Shown piece after piece: positions 56,129 to 64,000 of a DNA stretch of 64,000 bases. The translations under genes and the position numbers were made by a program. The first letter of the stretch is position 1; each line of letters opens with the position of its first letter. The notes under the pieces were generated by a model. It made no database searches, had not been told where the DNA came from, and saw only the letters and a program-made list of their open reading frames with translations. This DNA comes from Streptomyces sp. NBC_01296 (lineage in GTDB: Bacteria > Actinomycetota > Actinomycetes > Streptomycetales > Streptomycetaceae), in contig NZ_CP130720.1 in NCBI RefSeq assembly GCF_035984415.1, positions 682,001-746,000 of the forward strand, in the 5' to 3' direction.

Positions 56129-56443
56129 CTATCGGTTCGCCGGGGACACGTCCTCGGCGAGCAGGGCGAGCAGGCCCGCGACCTCATGGCCGGCCTCGGC
56201 GGGGTGCCGGAACATCGCCCCCTCGGCGATTTCGTACCGGTTGCGCCTGCCGTCGCGCGAGCGGGTCAGGTATCCGTCCGCTTCGAGGTCGGCGACGATC
56301 GCCTGGACCGTCCGCTCGGTGAGTCCGCAGGTGGCCGCGACATCGCGCAGCCGGACCCCGGGGTCCCGTGAGATGGCGACGAGGACCCGTGCATGGTTGG
56401 TCAGGAACGTCCACGTGGGGCGGCGCTCTGAGCTGCTTTCCAT
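56129..56443 (-). CDS. Winged-helix transcriptional regulator (MarR/TrmB-like)
   Basis: 104 residues, mainly a winged helix: WTFLTNHARVLVAISRDPGV, RLRDVAATCGLTERTVQAIV, ADLEADGYLTRSRDGRRNRY. A small stand-alone MarR-like regulator of the group that includes ArsR-like HTH_20 proteins. Divergent from the STAS gene with 186 bases between starts. Upstream is an A/T-rich stretch with repeated AAGACGCGA-like words that may be operator sites. Confidence 0.85.
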   Translation of the reverse strand: MESSSERRPTWTFLTNHARVLVAISRDPGVRLRDVAATCGLTERTVQAIVADLEADGYLTRSRDGRRNRYEIAEGAMFRHPAEAGHEVAGLLALLAEDVSPANR

Positions 56444-56629
56444 GTCTCCATCATGCGCCGCTCCATTCGCGTGAGACAAGTCGCGTAAGGCATATCCCGT
56501 AAAGCAAGACGCGAGACGGAAGACGTGCAAGAGAAGACGCGAAATATCTTTCCCGAAATTCTTGACGCATGACAGGATGCGGCGCACGATCGAGATGACA
56601 GCGATCCGACTGGGCCAAGGGAGTCGGAG

Positions 56630-57016
56630 ATGCCCCCAGCTCGGCAAGGCGCAGCAACGGCACGGACGGACGAAGCACGGTCGACCGTCAACGTGGAACC
56701 GGACGGCGCGGGCGGCGCAGTGGTCGTCCTCGCCGGAGAGATCGATCAGGACCGTGCCGCGGAGGTTCAGGACATCCTGATGTCCGCCCTGGGCGCCCAT
56801 CCCGCAGGGGTGGTGCTCGATCTGGCCGCAGTGACCTTCTGCGACTGCTCGTGCCTGAACGTCCTGCTGCACGCCCGTCTGAAAGCGGGCGCCGGTCCCG
56901 GCCGACGCTTCAAGGTCCGGAACATGAGCGCCCGCGTTGCCCGCCTGCTCGCGCTGACGGACACCCTCGCGTACTTCCCGAACGGCGACGGGCCCGCGGA
57001 CACCCCGCAGGGCTGA
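56630..57016 (+). CDS. STAS-domain anti-sigma factor antagonist
   Basis: 128 residues with one STAS domain: VNVEPDGAGGAVVVLAGEID, LDLAAVTFCDCSCLNVLLHA, FKVRNMSARVARLLALTD. The phosphorylatable Ser of the DxSxx loop is present as FCDCSCLNV, so it can be a substrate of an RsbW-like kinase; the SpoIIE/HATPase gene in this window is one possible partner. ATG 56630 has GGAG before it. Two further cysteines flank the Ser, which is unusual. Confidence 0.85.
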   Translation: MPPARQGAATARTDEARSTVNVEPDGAGGAVVVLAGEIDQDRAAEVQDILMSALGAHPAGVVLDLAAVTFCDCSCLNVLLHARLKAGAGPGRRFKVRNMSARVARLLALTDTLAYFPNGDGPADTPQG

Positions 57017-57076
57017 GACCCTGTCCGACCGAGCGGGCCTCCAGCGGTGCGGGCACGCGGCCGATGACTTGTGCTC

Positions 57077-58051
57077 ATGAGCACTCACCAGCCGCCCGGC
57101 GAGCGCCACGCCTCCTGGATCGAGCTCTCCTTCGACCTGGTCGTCGTCGCGGGCGTCCTCCAGCTCTCCCATCTGCTGCACGAAAGCCCGGCCCCCGCCG
57201 ACCTCGGTCTGTACGTGCTGCTCTACCTGGCGTTCTGGATCTCGTGGGTCTGCTTCACGGTCTACGGGAACGTCGAGGGGATCCCGGCGGGGACCCCCGG
57301 TCTGCTGCTGGCGATGTCCGGGCTGGCCGTCATGGTCTCGGCGGTGCCCCGTATCCGCACCGACCACACGACGGCGTTCGTGTGCGCGTACGTCTTCCTG
57401 AGGTGGCTGTCGGGCCGGCTCTGGCGGCCCGGTCGGATCGTCGTGGACTGGCCCCTGGCCCACATCGGCGGCGGCACGGCGCCGTGGATCGTCTCGGTGT
57501 GGGTCGACCCGCCCGTGCGGTACTGGTTGTGGGCCATCGGCCTCGCCGTCGATCTGCTGATCATGCTCACCGCATCCGGAAGCCGGATGGTGCAGAGTGC
57601 GCAGGAGCGGGTCGCCCGCACCGTCAAGAGGTACGGATCCTCCGAGCACGTACCGGTGGTCGAGGCCGCGTACGCCGACGTACCGCACCTCGTGGAACGC
57701 CTGGGCCTGTTCGTCATCATCGTGCTGGGTGAAGGCGCCATCCGGATCACCTCGGCAGCCGGGCAAGCCGTCTGGGACGCGGCCCTGATCGGCGCTGCGG
57801 CCGGTGCCTTCGCCCTGGCCGCGGTGGTGGCCGGTGCGTCCTGGCGCCGGATCCTGCTGTGGGCGCTGCCCTGCCTGCTGCTGACGCTGCTCCTGGCCCT
57901 CGCGGCGGGCCGCCTCGGCGCGGTGTGGCTGCTCTGGGGGCTGGTCGCGGCGGTGGTCTGGCAGATCGTGTGCGCGTCGGACGTGCCGGGGCGGCTGAGC
58001 GGACTCCGTCGACCTGCCGGAACACGGCTGGGGGCAGGCGCGGCGTCCTGA
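57077..58051 (+). CDS. Low temperature requirement A (LtrA)-like membrane protein
   Basis: 324 residues, about eleven helices: SWIELSFDLVVVAGVLQLSH (start typical of LtrA), VERLGLFVIIVLGEGAIRIT (the LtrA signature ExxGxFxIIVLGE) and further helices to the end. Named after Listeria LtrA; function in actinomycetes unknown, possibly transport. ATG 57077 used, GTG 57071 in frame. Follows the STAS gene after 60 bases. Confidence 0.88.
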   Translation: MSTHQPPGERHASWIELSFDLVVVAGVLQLSHLLHESPAPADLGLYVLLYLAFWISWVCFTVYGNVEGIPAGTPGLLLAMSGLAVMVSAVPRIRTDHTTAFVCAYVFLRWLSGRLWRPGRIVVDWPLAHIGGGTAPWIVSVWVDPPVRYWLWAIGLAVDLLIMLTASGSRMVQSAQERVARTVKRYGSSEHVPVVEAAYADVPHLVERLGLFVIIVLGEGAIRITSAAGQAVWDAALIGAAAGAFALAAVVAGASWRRILLWALPCLLLTLLLALAAGRLGAVWLLWGLVAAVVWQIVCASDVPGRLSGLRRPAGTRLGAGAAS

Positions 58052-58147
58052 GCGCTCCCGGTCCGGCGGAGGACCGAGGTGTGGATCGCAGCGGGCTGGG
58101 CAGGCGCCCCCGGGAACCCCTGCCCGGGGACGAAGGAGTGAACCGCG

Positions 58148-58501
58148 ATGACCAACGTGTGGATCTACCGCGAGGCGACGGGACGCCTGGCCGGAACCGA
58201 CCTGACCGGTTACCGGGTCGAGGCCCTCGACGGCGGCATCGGCAAGGTCGACAAGCACTCCGACGAGGTCGACGCCTCCTACGTCGTCGTCGACACGGGC
58301 CCGTGGATCTTCGGCAAACACGTCCTGCTGCCGGCCGGCACCGTCACCCGCATCGACACGGACGAGGGCAGGATCCACGTCGGCCTCACCAAGGACCAGA
58401 TCAAGTCCGCCCCGGAGTTCGACAAGGAGAAGAACCTCGGGGATGCGGACTACCACCGCGCGCTCGGCGGCTACTACGGGGGCTTCTCCCACCGGGCCTG
58501 A
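58148..58501 (+). CDS. PRC-barrel domain protein
   Basis: 117 residues: NVWIYREATGRLAGTDLTGY, VEALDGGIGKVDKHSDEVDA, YVVVDTGPWIFGKHVLLPAG, and TVTRIDTDEGRIHVGLTKDQ, one PRC-barrel with a polar helical tail ending YHRALGGYYGGFSH. Such proteins bind RNA or other proteins and are often stress-linked in streptomycetes. ATG 58148 follows GAAGGAG. Stop lies inside a terminator shared with the convergent GabD-like gene. Confidence 0.92.
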   Translation: MTNVWIYREATGRLAGTDLTGYRVEALDGGIGKVDKHSDEVDASYVVVDTGPWIFGKHVLLPAGTVTRIDTDEGRIHVGLTKDQIKSAPEFDKEKNLGDADYHRALGGYYGGFSHRA

Positions 58502-58516
58502 CCCCGGCCCGGTGGG
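58488..58516. terminator. Bidirectional terminator overlapping the PRC-barrel stop
   Basis: CCCACCGGGCC (58488-58498) with GGCCCGGTGGG (58506-58516) and a seven-base loop, covering the TGA of the PRC-barrel gene and ending one base before the stop of the convergent aldehyde dehydrogenase. Confidence 0.8.
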
Positions 58517-58517
58517 A

Positions 58518-59939
58518 CTACGAGGCGTTGCCGGGCTCGGCCGCGTGCCACACCGTCGTCGCGTTGCAGAACTCGCGGATGCCGTGGCCCGACAGCTCGC
58601 GCCCGTAACCCGAGCGCTTCACCCCGCCGAAGGGCAGTGCCGGGTGGGAGGCGGTCATGCCGTTGAAGAAGATCCCGCCGGCCTCGATGTCCCGTACGAA
58701 GCGCTCCTGCTCGGCCTCGTCGCGGGTCCAGACGTTCGAACTCAGGCCGAAGGGGCTGTCGTTGGCGAGCTCCACCGCCTCGTCGAGGTCCTGCACCCGG
58801 TACACGGTGGCCACCGGGCCGAACGCCTCCTCGCGGTGGATCCGCATCTCGGGGGTGATCCCGGTGAGCACGGTCGGTTCGTAGAACCAGCCCCCCGACA
58901 GGTTCTGCGGCAGGCCCTTCGGCCGCTGCCCGCCGCACAGCACGGTGGCTCCGCGGCGTACGGCGTCCTCGACGAGCGCCTCGACGTCGGCGCGGCCCTG
59001 CTCGGTGGCGAGCGGACCGACGTCCGTGGACTCCGACAGGGGGTCGCCGACGGTGAGCGCGGCCATCCGGGCCGTGAAGCTGCGGGTGAACTCCTCGTGG
59101 ACGTCGGCGTGCACGAGGAAGCGCTTGGCCGCGATGCAGGACTGCCCGTTGTTCTGCACCCGGGCCGTGACGGCGACCGCCGCGGCCCGTTCCACGTCGG
59201 CCGACGGCATCACCACGAACGGGTCGCTGCCGCCCAGCTCCAGGACGGTCTTCTTCACCTCGTCGCCTGCGATCGCGGCGACGGACCGGCCGGCCGGCTC
59301 GCTCCCGGTGAGGGTGGCCGCCACGACCCTGGGGTCGCGCAGGATGCCCTCGACGGCGCGGGAGGACACCAGCAGCGTCTGGAACACCCCGGCGGGGAAG
59401 CCGGCGCGCCGGAAGAGGTCGCCCAGGTACAGCGCGGTCTGCGGCACGTTCGACGCGTGCTTGAGGAGGCCCGCGTTGCCCGCCATCAGAGCGGGCGCCG
59501 CGAAGCGGACGACCTGCCAGAGGGGGAAGTTCCACGGCATCACGGCGAGGACCACGCCGAGGGGGCGGTAGTGCACCCGGGCGCGGGAGGCTCCGGCGTC
59601 CGCCACCTCGGCCTGGGCGGGGTGCTCGTCGGCCAGCAGCTCCTCGGCGTTGCGCGCGTACCAGCGCATGGCCTTCGCGCACTTGGCCGCTTCCGCCCGG
59701 GCGGCGGCGAGCGGCTTGCCCATCTCGATGGTCATCGTACGGGCGATGGCGTCCCGGTCCTCGTCCAGCAGGTCGGCGGCGCGGTCGAGGAGGCGGGCGC
59801 GCTCGGCGAAAGCCGTCGTGCGGTGGCTCCGGAACGCCGAGTCGGCGGCCGCCAGGCGCTGCTCGATCTCCTCGGCCCCCAGCTCGTCGAACGTCTTGAG
59901 CGTCTCGCCGTTCGCGGGGTTGACGGTTGCGATGGGCAC
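58518..59939 (-). CDS. gabD: NAD(P)-dependent succinate-semialdehyde dehydrogenase-like
   Basis: 473 residues of the aldehyde dehydrogenase superfamily: WNFPLWQVVRFAAPALMAGN, catalytic Glu in VLELGGSDPF near 245, catalytic Cys in NNGQSCIAAKRF near 280, then EEAFGPVATVYRVQD, and PFGGVKRSGYGRELSGHG. The closest fit is GabD/SSADH, which oxidises succinate semialdehyde; related members act on other short aldehydes. ATG 59939 preceded by GAGGAG. No GABA transaminase is adjacent. Confidence 0.9.
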   Translation of the reverse strand: MPIATVNPANGETLKTFDELGAEEIEQRLAAADSAFRSHRTTAFAERARLLDRAADLLDEDRDAIARTMTIEMGKPLAAARAEAAKCAKAMRWYARNAEELLADEHPAQAEVADAGASRARVHYRPLGVVLAVMPWNFPLWQVVRFAAPALMAGNAGLLKHASNVPQTALYLGDLFRRAGFPAGVFQTLLVSSRAVEGILRDPRVVAATLTGSEPAGRSVAAIAGDEVKKTVLELGGSDPFVVMPSADVERAAAVAVTARVQNNGQSCIAAKRFLVHADVHEEFTRSFTARMAALTVGDPLSESTDVGPLATEQGRADVEALVEDAVRRGATVLCGGQRPKGLPQNLSGGWFYEPTVLTGITPEMRIHREEAFGPVATVYRVQDLDEAVELANDSPFGLSSNVWTRDEAEQERFVRDIEAGGIFFNGMTASHPALPFGGVKRSGYGRELSGHGIREFCNATTVWHAAEPGNAS

Positions 59940-60201
59940 GTCGGGCTCTCCTCGTCCTCGATATGTCGCATCGGACCGTACCGGGCCTGCCCGGTCCGCC
60001 CGGGACGGCGCCGTGGCGTGTCAGTCCGGGAAGCGGATTCACTCGATCGCCGGAGCCGCCGGAACCTCTGCCCGAGCGTCGTGCACCGCCGCGGACACGG
60101 TCTGCGCCGGCTACGCGTCCGGGCCGGACGGCGCCGAGGTGCCGCCGTAGCGCCACTGGACCCCTGCGTGCACGGCCACGGCCGGCCGGTGCTCCCCCGG
60201 T
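59940..60201. other. Intergenic region without a supported gene
   Basis: No frame here has both a start and steady bias. On the minus strand VQWRYGGTSAPSGPDA and a stop near 60105 look like the end of an old gene, but the upstream part is not found. The GabD-like promoter should lie near 59950-60010. Confidence 0.5.
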
Positions 60202-60250
60202 GTCGCGGGCGGGGCGGGGCGCGGTGAGCGCCGACCGCCCCGCCCGCGAC
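60202..60250 (-). terminator. Strong hairpin after the Ig-fold secreted gene
   Basis: Perfect 16-base stem: GTCGCGGGCGGGGCGG (60202-60217) with its complement (60235-60250); the loop itself forms a nested five-base stem. It begins 21 bases after the stop of the minus-strand gene at 60272. Confidence 0.8.
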
Positions 60251-60271
60251 GGGGTTCTCAGGGGCGGCGGG

Positions 60272-60691
60272 TCAGCAGAGCGGGCAGGCGTCGCGGATCA
60301 CGCGCCAGGTGAACGTGGTGGAGCCCGTGGCGCCCTTCGCATCCTTGATGGTGACCGTCACGGTACGGGTGCCGCTGCCGCGCAACAGGCCGGAGATCAG
60401 CCCGGTTGATGTGTTGATCGTCAGGCCGAGCGGCAGATTGACTGCCGACCAGGTGTACGGGGCCGTGCCACCGCCGGCGGTCATCTGCAGCCGGACGCTG
60501 TCGTACTGGTAGTTGACCTGGTTTCCGGGGAAGCCCACCACCGGTGCTGCGGCCACGGAACTGACCGCGGGTGTGGCGGGCTGCACGGCGGCAACCGCGG
60601 CCGACGAGCCGACGGGGGCGACCAGGAAGGCCGTCAGGCCGACGGCCAGGACCGCTAATCGACGCGGGACACGCTTGTTCGATCTCAACAT
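60272..60691 (-). CDS. Secreted single Ig-fold (He_PIG) protein
   Basis: 139 residues: signal peptide (RRLAVLAVGLTAFLVAPVGS, cleaved near AVAA), then one putative-Ig (He_PIG) domain: YQYDSVRLQMTAGGGTAPYT, WSAVNLPLGLTINTSTGLIS, GSGTRTVTVTIKDAKGATG, ending ACPLC with two Cys. Such a domain alone may bind sugars or partners at the surface. GGAGG lies two bases before the ATG, so the following TTG codon (60688), five bases off, may be the real start. Confidence 0.78.
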   Translation of the reverse strand: MLRSNKRVPRRLAVLAVGLTAFLVAPVGSSAAVAAVQPATPAVSSVAAAPVVGFPGNQVNYQYDSVRLQMTAGGGTAPYTWSAVNLPLGLTINTSTGLISGLLRGSGTRTVTVTIKDAKGATGSTTFTWRVIRDACPLC

Positions 60692-60881
60692 GACCTCCGA
60701 ACTCGCTTGTGGAGAAGCTGTGTTCAAAGTGCGATGGGACATCGGAATCCTACGCACGGGTAGGCGATTTCCTCTAGAAGGCCGCGGAGGGCAGTACCGG
60801 CGTACGGGCCGGGCCGGGGCGGCACGGTCCGGCCGGGCCGCTTCGCGGGGCTGCCGGGCGCCGTCGAACCGCCGGCGCGGT

Positions 60882-62051
60882 TCAGGGCCGGTTCAGGGCG
60901 GCGTCCAGCGCGGTGAGCAGCTGGTCGATGTCGGCGCCGGTGGTGTGGAGATGCGGGCTGACGCGGATCGCCGAGCCCCTGGCCCCGACGAACACGTTCG
61001 CCTCCTCCAGCGCGGCCACCACGCGCCGCTGGAGCCCCTCGGGGACCGTGATGCCGAGCATGTGCGGTCCCCGAGGCGCGGGGACGGGCAGGCCCCGCTC
61101 GCGGGCCGCCGAGGCGATACGGGCCGTGGTCGCCGCCAGGGTGACGGCGATGCGGGGGACGGTCCAGGCCGACAGCTGTTCCAGGGCTGCGAGGGCCATG
61201 GGGGTGAGTTCGAAGGCGGTGCGCGCACCCACGTCGAAGCGGCGGGCCCCGGGCTGGTACTCGGTGCGGTAGTCGACGAGCCGCGCGAAATCCTGGGAGT
61301 CCTTGCGCAGGATCCAGTTCTCCTCCAGCGGCCGCCCCTCCTGGTGCTCCGGAGCCACGTACAGGTAGCCGAGCCCGAAGGGGCCGAGCAGCCACTTGTA
61401 GCCGACGCTGACGAGGAAATCGGGCCGCAGCGTGCGCATGTCGATCGGGATCGCCCCGGCGGACTGGCTGGCGTCGACGACCAGGGCCGCGCCCGCGGCC
61501 CGGGTGGCCTCGGCGATCCGGTCCAGGTCGAGCAGGGCGCCGTCGGTCCAGTGCACCCGGGGCACCGAGACCACGGCCACGCCGTCGTCGTGCGCGGCGA
61601 GTGCGTCGAGGACGGCCTCGGTCCAGGTCCGGCCGGGCTCCCGGTCGACGGTGAGCATCGAGGCCCCCGTTCGCTCGGCGAACCGCCACCAGGTGTAGAT
61701 CCCGGACGGGTACTCGCCGGCGAGGACCAGGATCCGGCTGCCGGGCGGCGCCGTGAGGTTGGCGGCGGCCACCGCGAACCCGTAGCTGGTCGCCGGCACG
61801 AGGGCGACGTCGTCCGCGGCCGCCCCGATGAGCTCCGCGAACAGCGCCCTGCGCTCCTCGGCCGCGCCGAACCAGTCGGCGCCCTGGATCCGCCACGGCT
61901 GCGCGCGCTTGAGGAGGGCGCCCTCGCCCGCGACGAGGCCGGTGCGCAGGGTCGGTGCCAGGCTCGCGGTGTTGAAGTAGGCGATGCCGTCGGGGATGTC
62001 GAACAGCTCACGGGCGTTGGGGAGCAGCTCGCTGCCGACAGGCGAGGTCAT
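60882..62051 (-). CDS. Class-V aminotransferase (PLP enzyme)
   Basis: 389 residues of the SufS/kynureninase-like fold: FNTASLAPTLRTGLVAGEGA, PATSYGFAVAAANL, VVSVPRVHWTDGALLDLDRI, DASQSAGAIPIDMRTL, and Schiff-base Lys in FLVSVGYKWLLGPFG near 220, with HMLGITVPEGLQRR later. Desulfurase Cys loops are not apparent, so it is more of the isopenicillin-epimerase/aminotransferase type; substrate unknown. ATG 62051. It stands alone. Confidence 0.88.
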   Translation of the reverse strand: MTSPVGSELLPNARELFDIPDGIAYFNTASLAPTLRTGLVAGEGALLKRAQPWRIQGADWFGAAEERRALFAELIGAAADDVALVPATSYGFAVAAANLTAPPGSRILVLAGEYPSGIYTWWRFAERTGASMLTVDREPGRTWTEAVLDALAAHDDGVAVVSVPRVHWTDGALLDLDRIAEATRAAGAALVVDASQSAGAIPIDMRTLRPDFLVSVGYKWLLGPFGLGYLYVAPEHQEGRPLEENWILRKDSQDFARLVDYRTEYQPGARRFDVGARTAFELTPMALAALEQLSAWTVPRIAVTLAATTARIASAARERGLPVPAPRGPHMLGITVPEGLQRRVVAALEEANVFVGARGSAIRVSPHLHTTGADIDQLLTALDAALNRP

Positions 62052-62297
62052 GTCATGCCTTTCGAGACGTGCGGCTCCGCTGAGCCGGGTCTGGGCCGCA
62101 GTGCACCACACTGCCCGGCCTCCGGGGCCGGAAACATCAGCCGCCCCGGCGCACGTGCGCACTCGCCCCACTTGGCCGACCCGCCGTACGCGGCCGGGGC
62201 GGATCGGCCGCCGGTTGCGCTCCCGCGGCCCTGCGCCGCGTACGGGACGGGCGCGCCGCTGCCGTCGCCCGGCCCGCCGGGCCGATAGTGGGGAGCT

Positions 62298-63080
62298 GTG
62301 AGCAACGGGTCAGAGGGACACATGCAAGAGGGCGGCGCCTGGTCCGGGCCTGCCGGGGCAGAGGCGTTCGCGGCGGTGGAGGCGGCCACGGACTGGCTGC
62401 TCGGCTACCCGTTCGTGTTCGAGGCCCTGGCCGGCCACCGGATCGGCGAGGACGGGGTGCTCGTGGACTACGGCTGCGGGCCGGGGCGGGTGGCCGACCG
62501 GGCGGCGCGCGTGCTGGGCGCACGGGTGCTGGGGGTGGACACGTCCGCCGAGATGCTGGCGCTGGCCCGGAGCTCGGCGACGGAGGTGGCGGAGTTCCAC
62601 CTGGTCAGGGACGGCCGCGTGACCGGCCTGCCCGACGGGTGCGCGGACGCGGTGATGTGCAATCACGTCCTGGCCTCGCTGCCGACCGAGGAGGCCGTGC
62701 TCTCGGTGCTCGCCGAGATCCGCCGCCTGCTGCGGCCCGGGGCCCCGCTCGTGCTGCTGACCACCGACCCCGCCTGTACGGGGCTGGAGTACGCCTCGCT
62801 GCGCGTGGGCGCGCCGGGGGCCGCGTACCTGCCGGGCGAGGAGATGCCGCTGCGGCTGCGGCGCACCGACGGTTCCTGGCAGGAGGTGCGCAATCACGCC
62901 TGGCCCGTGGGCCTGCTGCCGGCCCTGCTGGAGCGGGCCCGGTTCCGGGATGCCACTCAGCGCCGGCCGACGGTGGACAAGGCCCTGGCCATCGCCGACC
63001 CGGCTCTCGTGCAGCGGTACGCGTGGGACGCGGAGCGGGCCGAACCGCCGCTGGTGATCACCTCCGCCCTCGCCGCCTGA
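62298..63080 (+). CDS. SAM-dependent class I methyltransferase
   Basis: 260 residues. Motif I VLVDYGCGPGRVADRAARVL, strand two LGVDTSAEMLALARSS, motif IV ADAVMCNHVLASLP, motif VI RLLRPGAPLVLLTTDP; the C-terminal half has RRTDGSWQEVRNHAW. GGGGAG stands four bases before GTG 62298; ATG 62322 is an alternative. Small-molecule methyltransferase of unknown substrate. The next gene begins 17 bases after its stop. Confidence 0.9.
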   Translation: MSNGSEGHMQEGGAWSGPAGAEAFAAVEAATDWLLGYPFVFEALAGHRIGEDGVLVDYGCGPGRVADRAARVLGARVLGVDTSAEMLALARSSATEVAEFHLVRDGRVTGLPDGCADAVMCNHVLASLPTEEAVLSVLAEIRRLLRPGAPLVLLTTDPACTGLEYASLRVGAPGAAYLPGEEMPLRLRRTDGSWQEVRNHAWPVGLLPALLERARFRDATQRRPTVDKALAIADPALVQRYAWDAERAEPPLVITSALAA

Positions 63081-63097
63081 GCCTCCCGGAGACCACT

Positions 63098-64000
63098 GTG
63101 TTCCCCTCTCCTGTCCGTGTTGTTCGATTTGTTCGGGTCGCCCGATGGGAAGCGGCAGCCCTGGCCGTGCTCGGCCTGCTGGGTGCGCTCGTCGCGGGTG
63201 CTCCGGCCGCGGCTCCCTCCCCCCGGGCAGCGCATGTACGGGCGGTGACCGCCGTCCCCGCGGCGCCGGGAAGCGCCACCCCGTTGTCCGGGTACGCCAT
63301 CCGGTCGACGGCCGAGGTCTCCGACGCGGCGGAGGTCGTCTCGGCCCCGGGCTACCGGACGACGGGCTGGTACCCGGCCGGGCCGCGTTCCACCGTGCTC
63401 GCCGCCCTGGTCGCGGAAGGCAAGCACCCCGACCCCTTCTACTCCACCAACCAGCAGCGCATCCCGGCCGCCGACTTCACCGTGCCGTGGTGGTTCCGCG
63501 CCGGGTTCACCGTCGAGGACACCTCCTCGCGCACGTACCTGGACTTCAGCGGGGTGGTCTCCGCAGCCGACGTGTTCGTCAACGGCAAGCAGGTCGCCAC
63601 CGCGTCCGCGGTCGCCGGCGCGTACACCCGTCACGAGATCGACGTCACCGGCCTGGTGCGGGCCGGCGCCAATGCGGTGGCCTTCCGGATCGAGCCCAAC
63701 AACCCCCGCAAGAACCTGACCATGGGCTGGCTGGACTGGTTGCAGCCGCCTCCGGACGAGAACATGGGCATCGTCCGCGACGTGCTCGTACGGCGCGGCG
63801 GACCCGTCGCCCTGCGCGATGCGCACGTGGTCACCGGCCTGGCCCTGCCGTCCCTGGCCACCGCCGACCTGACCGTCAAGGCGCAGGTGCGCAACGACTC
63901 GGCCGAAGCCGTCACCGCCACCCTCTCCGGCACCATCGACCCCGCCGGCCCCACCGGCCCCACCGGCCCCGGCGGCACCGGCGTCGCCTTCCGCCGGGAC
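63098..64000 (+). CDS. csxA: Exo-beta-D-glucosaminidase (GH2), N-terminal part
   Basis: 301 codons to the right edge without a stop. A signal peptide (LAVLGLLGALVAGAPAAA) is followed by GYAIRSTAEVSDAAEVVSAP, GYRTTGWYPAGPRSTVLAAL and KHPDPFYSTNQQ, the N-terminal jelly roll of CsxA-type exo-chitosanases of family GH2, then WLDWLQPPPDENMGIVRDVL and the first Ig domain with PTGPTGPGG. Active residues lie beyond the window. It removes glucosamine from chitosan ends outside the cell. GTG 63098 has CCCGGAG before it. Confidence 0.85.
   Translation, partial: MFPSPVRVVRFVRVARWEAAALAVLGLLGALVAGAPAAAPSPRAAHVRAVTAVPAAPGSATPLSGYAIRSTAEVSDAAEVVSAPGYRTTGWYPAGPRSTVLAALVAEGKHPDPFYSTNQQRIPAADFTVPWWFRAGFTVEDTSSRTYLDFSGVVSAADVFVNGKQVATASAVAGAYTRHEIDVTGLVRAGANAVAFRIEPNNPRKNLTMGWLDWLQPPPDENMGIVRDVLVRRGGPVALRDAHVVTGLALPSLATADLTVKAQVRNDSAEAVTATLSGTIDPAGPTGPTGPGGTGVAFRRD

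Overview
This is high-GC DNA with very strong G/C bias at third codon positions, GTG starts, short tightly packed operons and many convergent gene pairs. The families point to a Streptomyces or close streptomycete: a SpoIIE/HATPase sporulation-type regulator, Ser/Thr kinase with a secreted sensor, STAS antagonist, GlxA-type AraC regulators, DUF5937-ArsR, DUF5996, MAB_1171c/DUF6545, GH18 chitinase and a CsxA-type exo-glucosaminidase. There is no tRNA, rRNA, CRISPR array, intact insertion sequence or recognisable large biosynthetic cluster. The mix of ordinary accessory genes with at least ten broken genes looks like chromosomal-arm or arm-proximal DNA.

Layout. 1-2035: translationally coupled minus-strand operon (small membrane protein, XRE repressor, quinone-oxidoreductase-like MDR enzyme, then an MmyB-type regulator) behind a palindromic promoter region. 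2227-7319: membrane protein plus FAD hydroxylase, facing a secreted CAP protein and a Ser/Thr kinase. 7482-9645: coupled pair of a GGCT-SGNH fusion protein and a MAB_1171c-like membrane protein. 9665-14225: APH-like kinase, methyltransferase, and a Fur repressor divergent from katG. 14781-19700: DUF5996 protein, a SpoIIE-family protein that has lost its phosphatase metal ligands, and a secreted PKD/repeat protein. 20048-25409: two unknown proteins, an iron-box-controlled CopD-like protein, a DUF-type membrane gene with an internal stop and a decayed two-component system. 24549-34045: LysR/EamA, MFS/ArsR, Nramp-like/GlxA, small membrane proteins, APC transporter and UspA. 34051-41640: the most decayed part, with LysR/SDR, ABC permease, OmpR-type two-component and lectin remnants among intact genes (VOC, coiled-coil protein, glycolipid-binding-like protein, Rieske/DoxX, GH18). 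41641-50939: GlxA/MBL, DM13, lipoprotein, CPBP protease, NarL-type two-component system, chitinase, ZapE-like ATPase. 50955-64000: VOC, FUSC-like exporter, SH3 protein, small envelope proteins, STAS, LtrA, PRC-barrel, GabD-like dehydrogenase, Ig-fold secreted protein, class-V aminotransferase, methyltransferase and the start of an exo-beta-D-glucosaminidase.

How genes work together. Most functional units are divergent regulator/target pairs (Fur/katG, LysR/EamA, ArsR/MFS) or coupled pairs (GGCT-SGNH/MAB_1171c, CPBP/histidine kinase/response regulator). Two GH18 proteins and the exo-glucosaminidase fit chitin/chitosan use, although they are not one operon. A repeated pattern is decay by internal deletion at gene borders: two response regulators keep their first and last residues but have lost the middle, and two convergent transporter genes have lost the stop codons between them. 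Best candidates for new biology are the GGCT-SGNH fusion with its membrane partner, the predicted pseudophosphatase, and the iron box lying on the copD-like start codon. Start codons without a clear ribosome site are stated as choices; all functional calls are from sequence motifs only.
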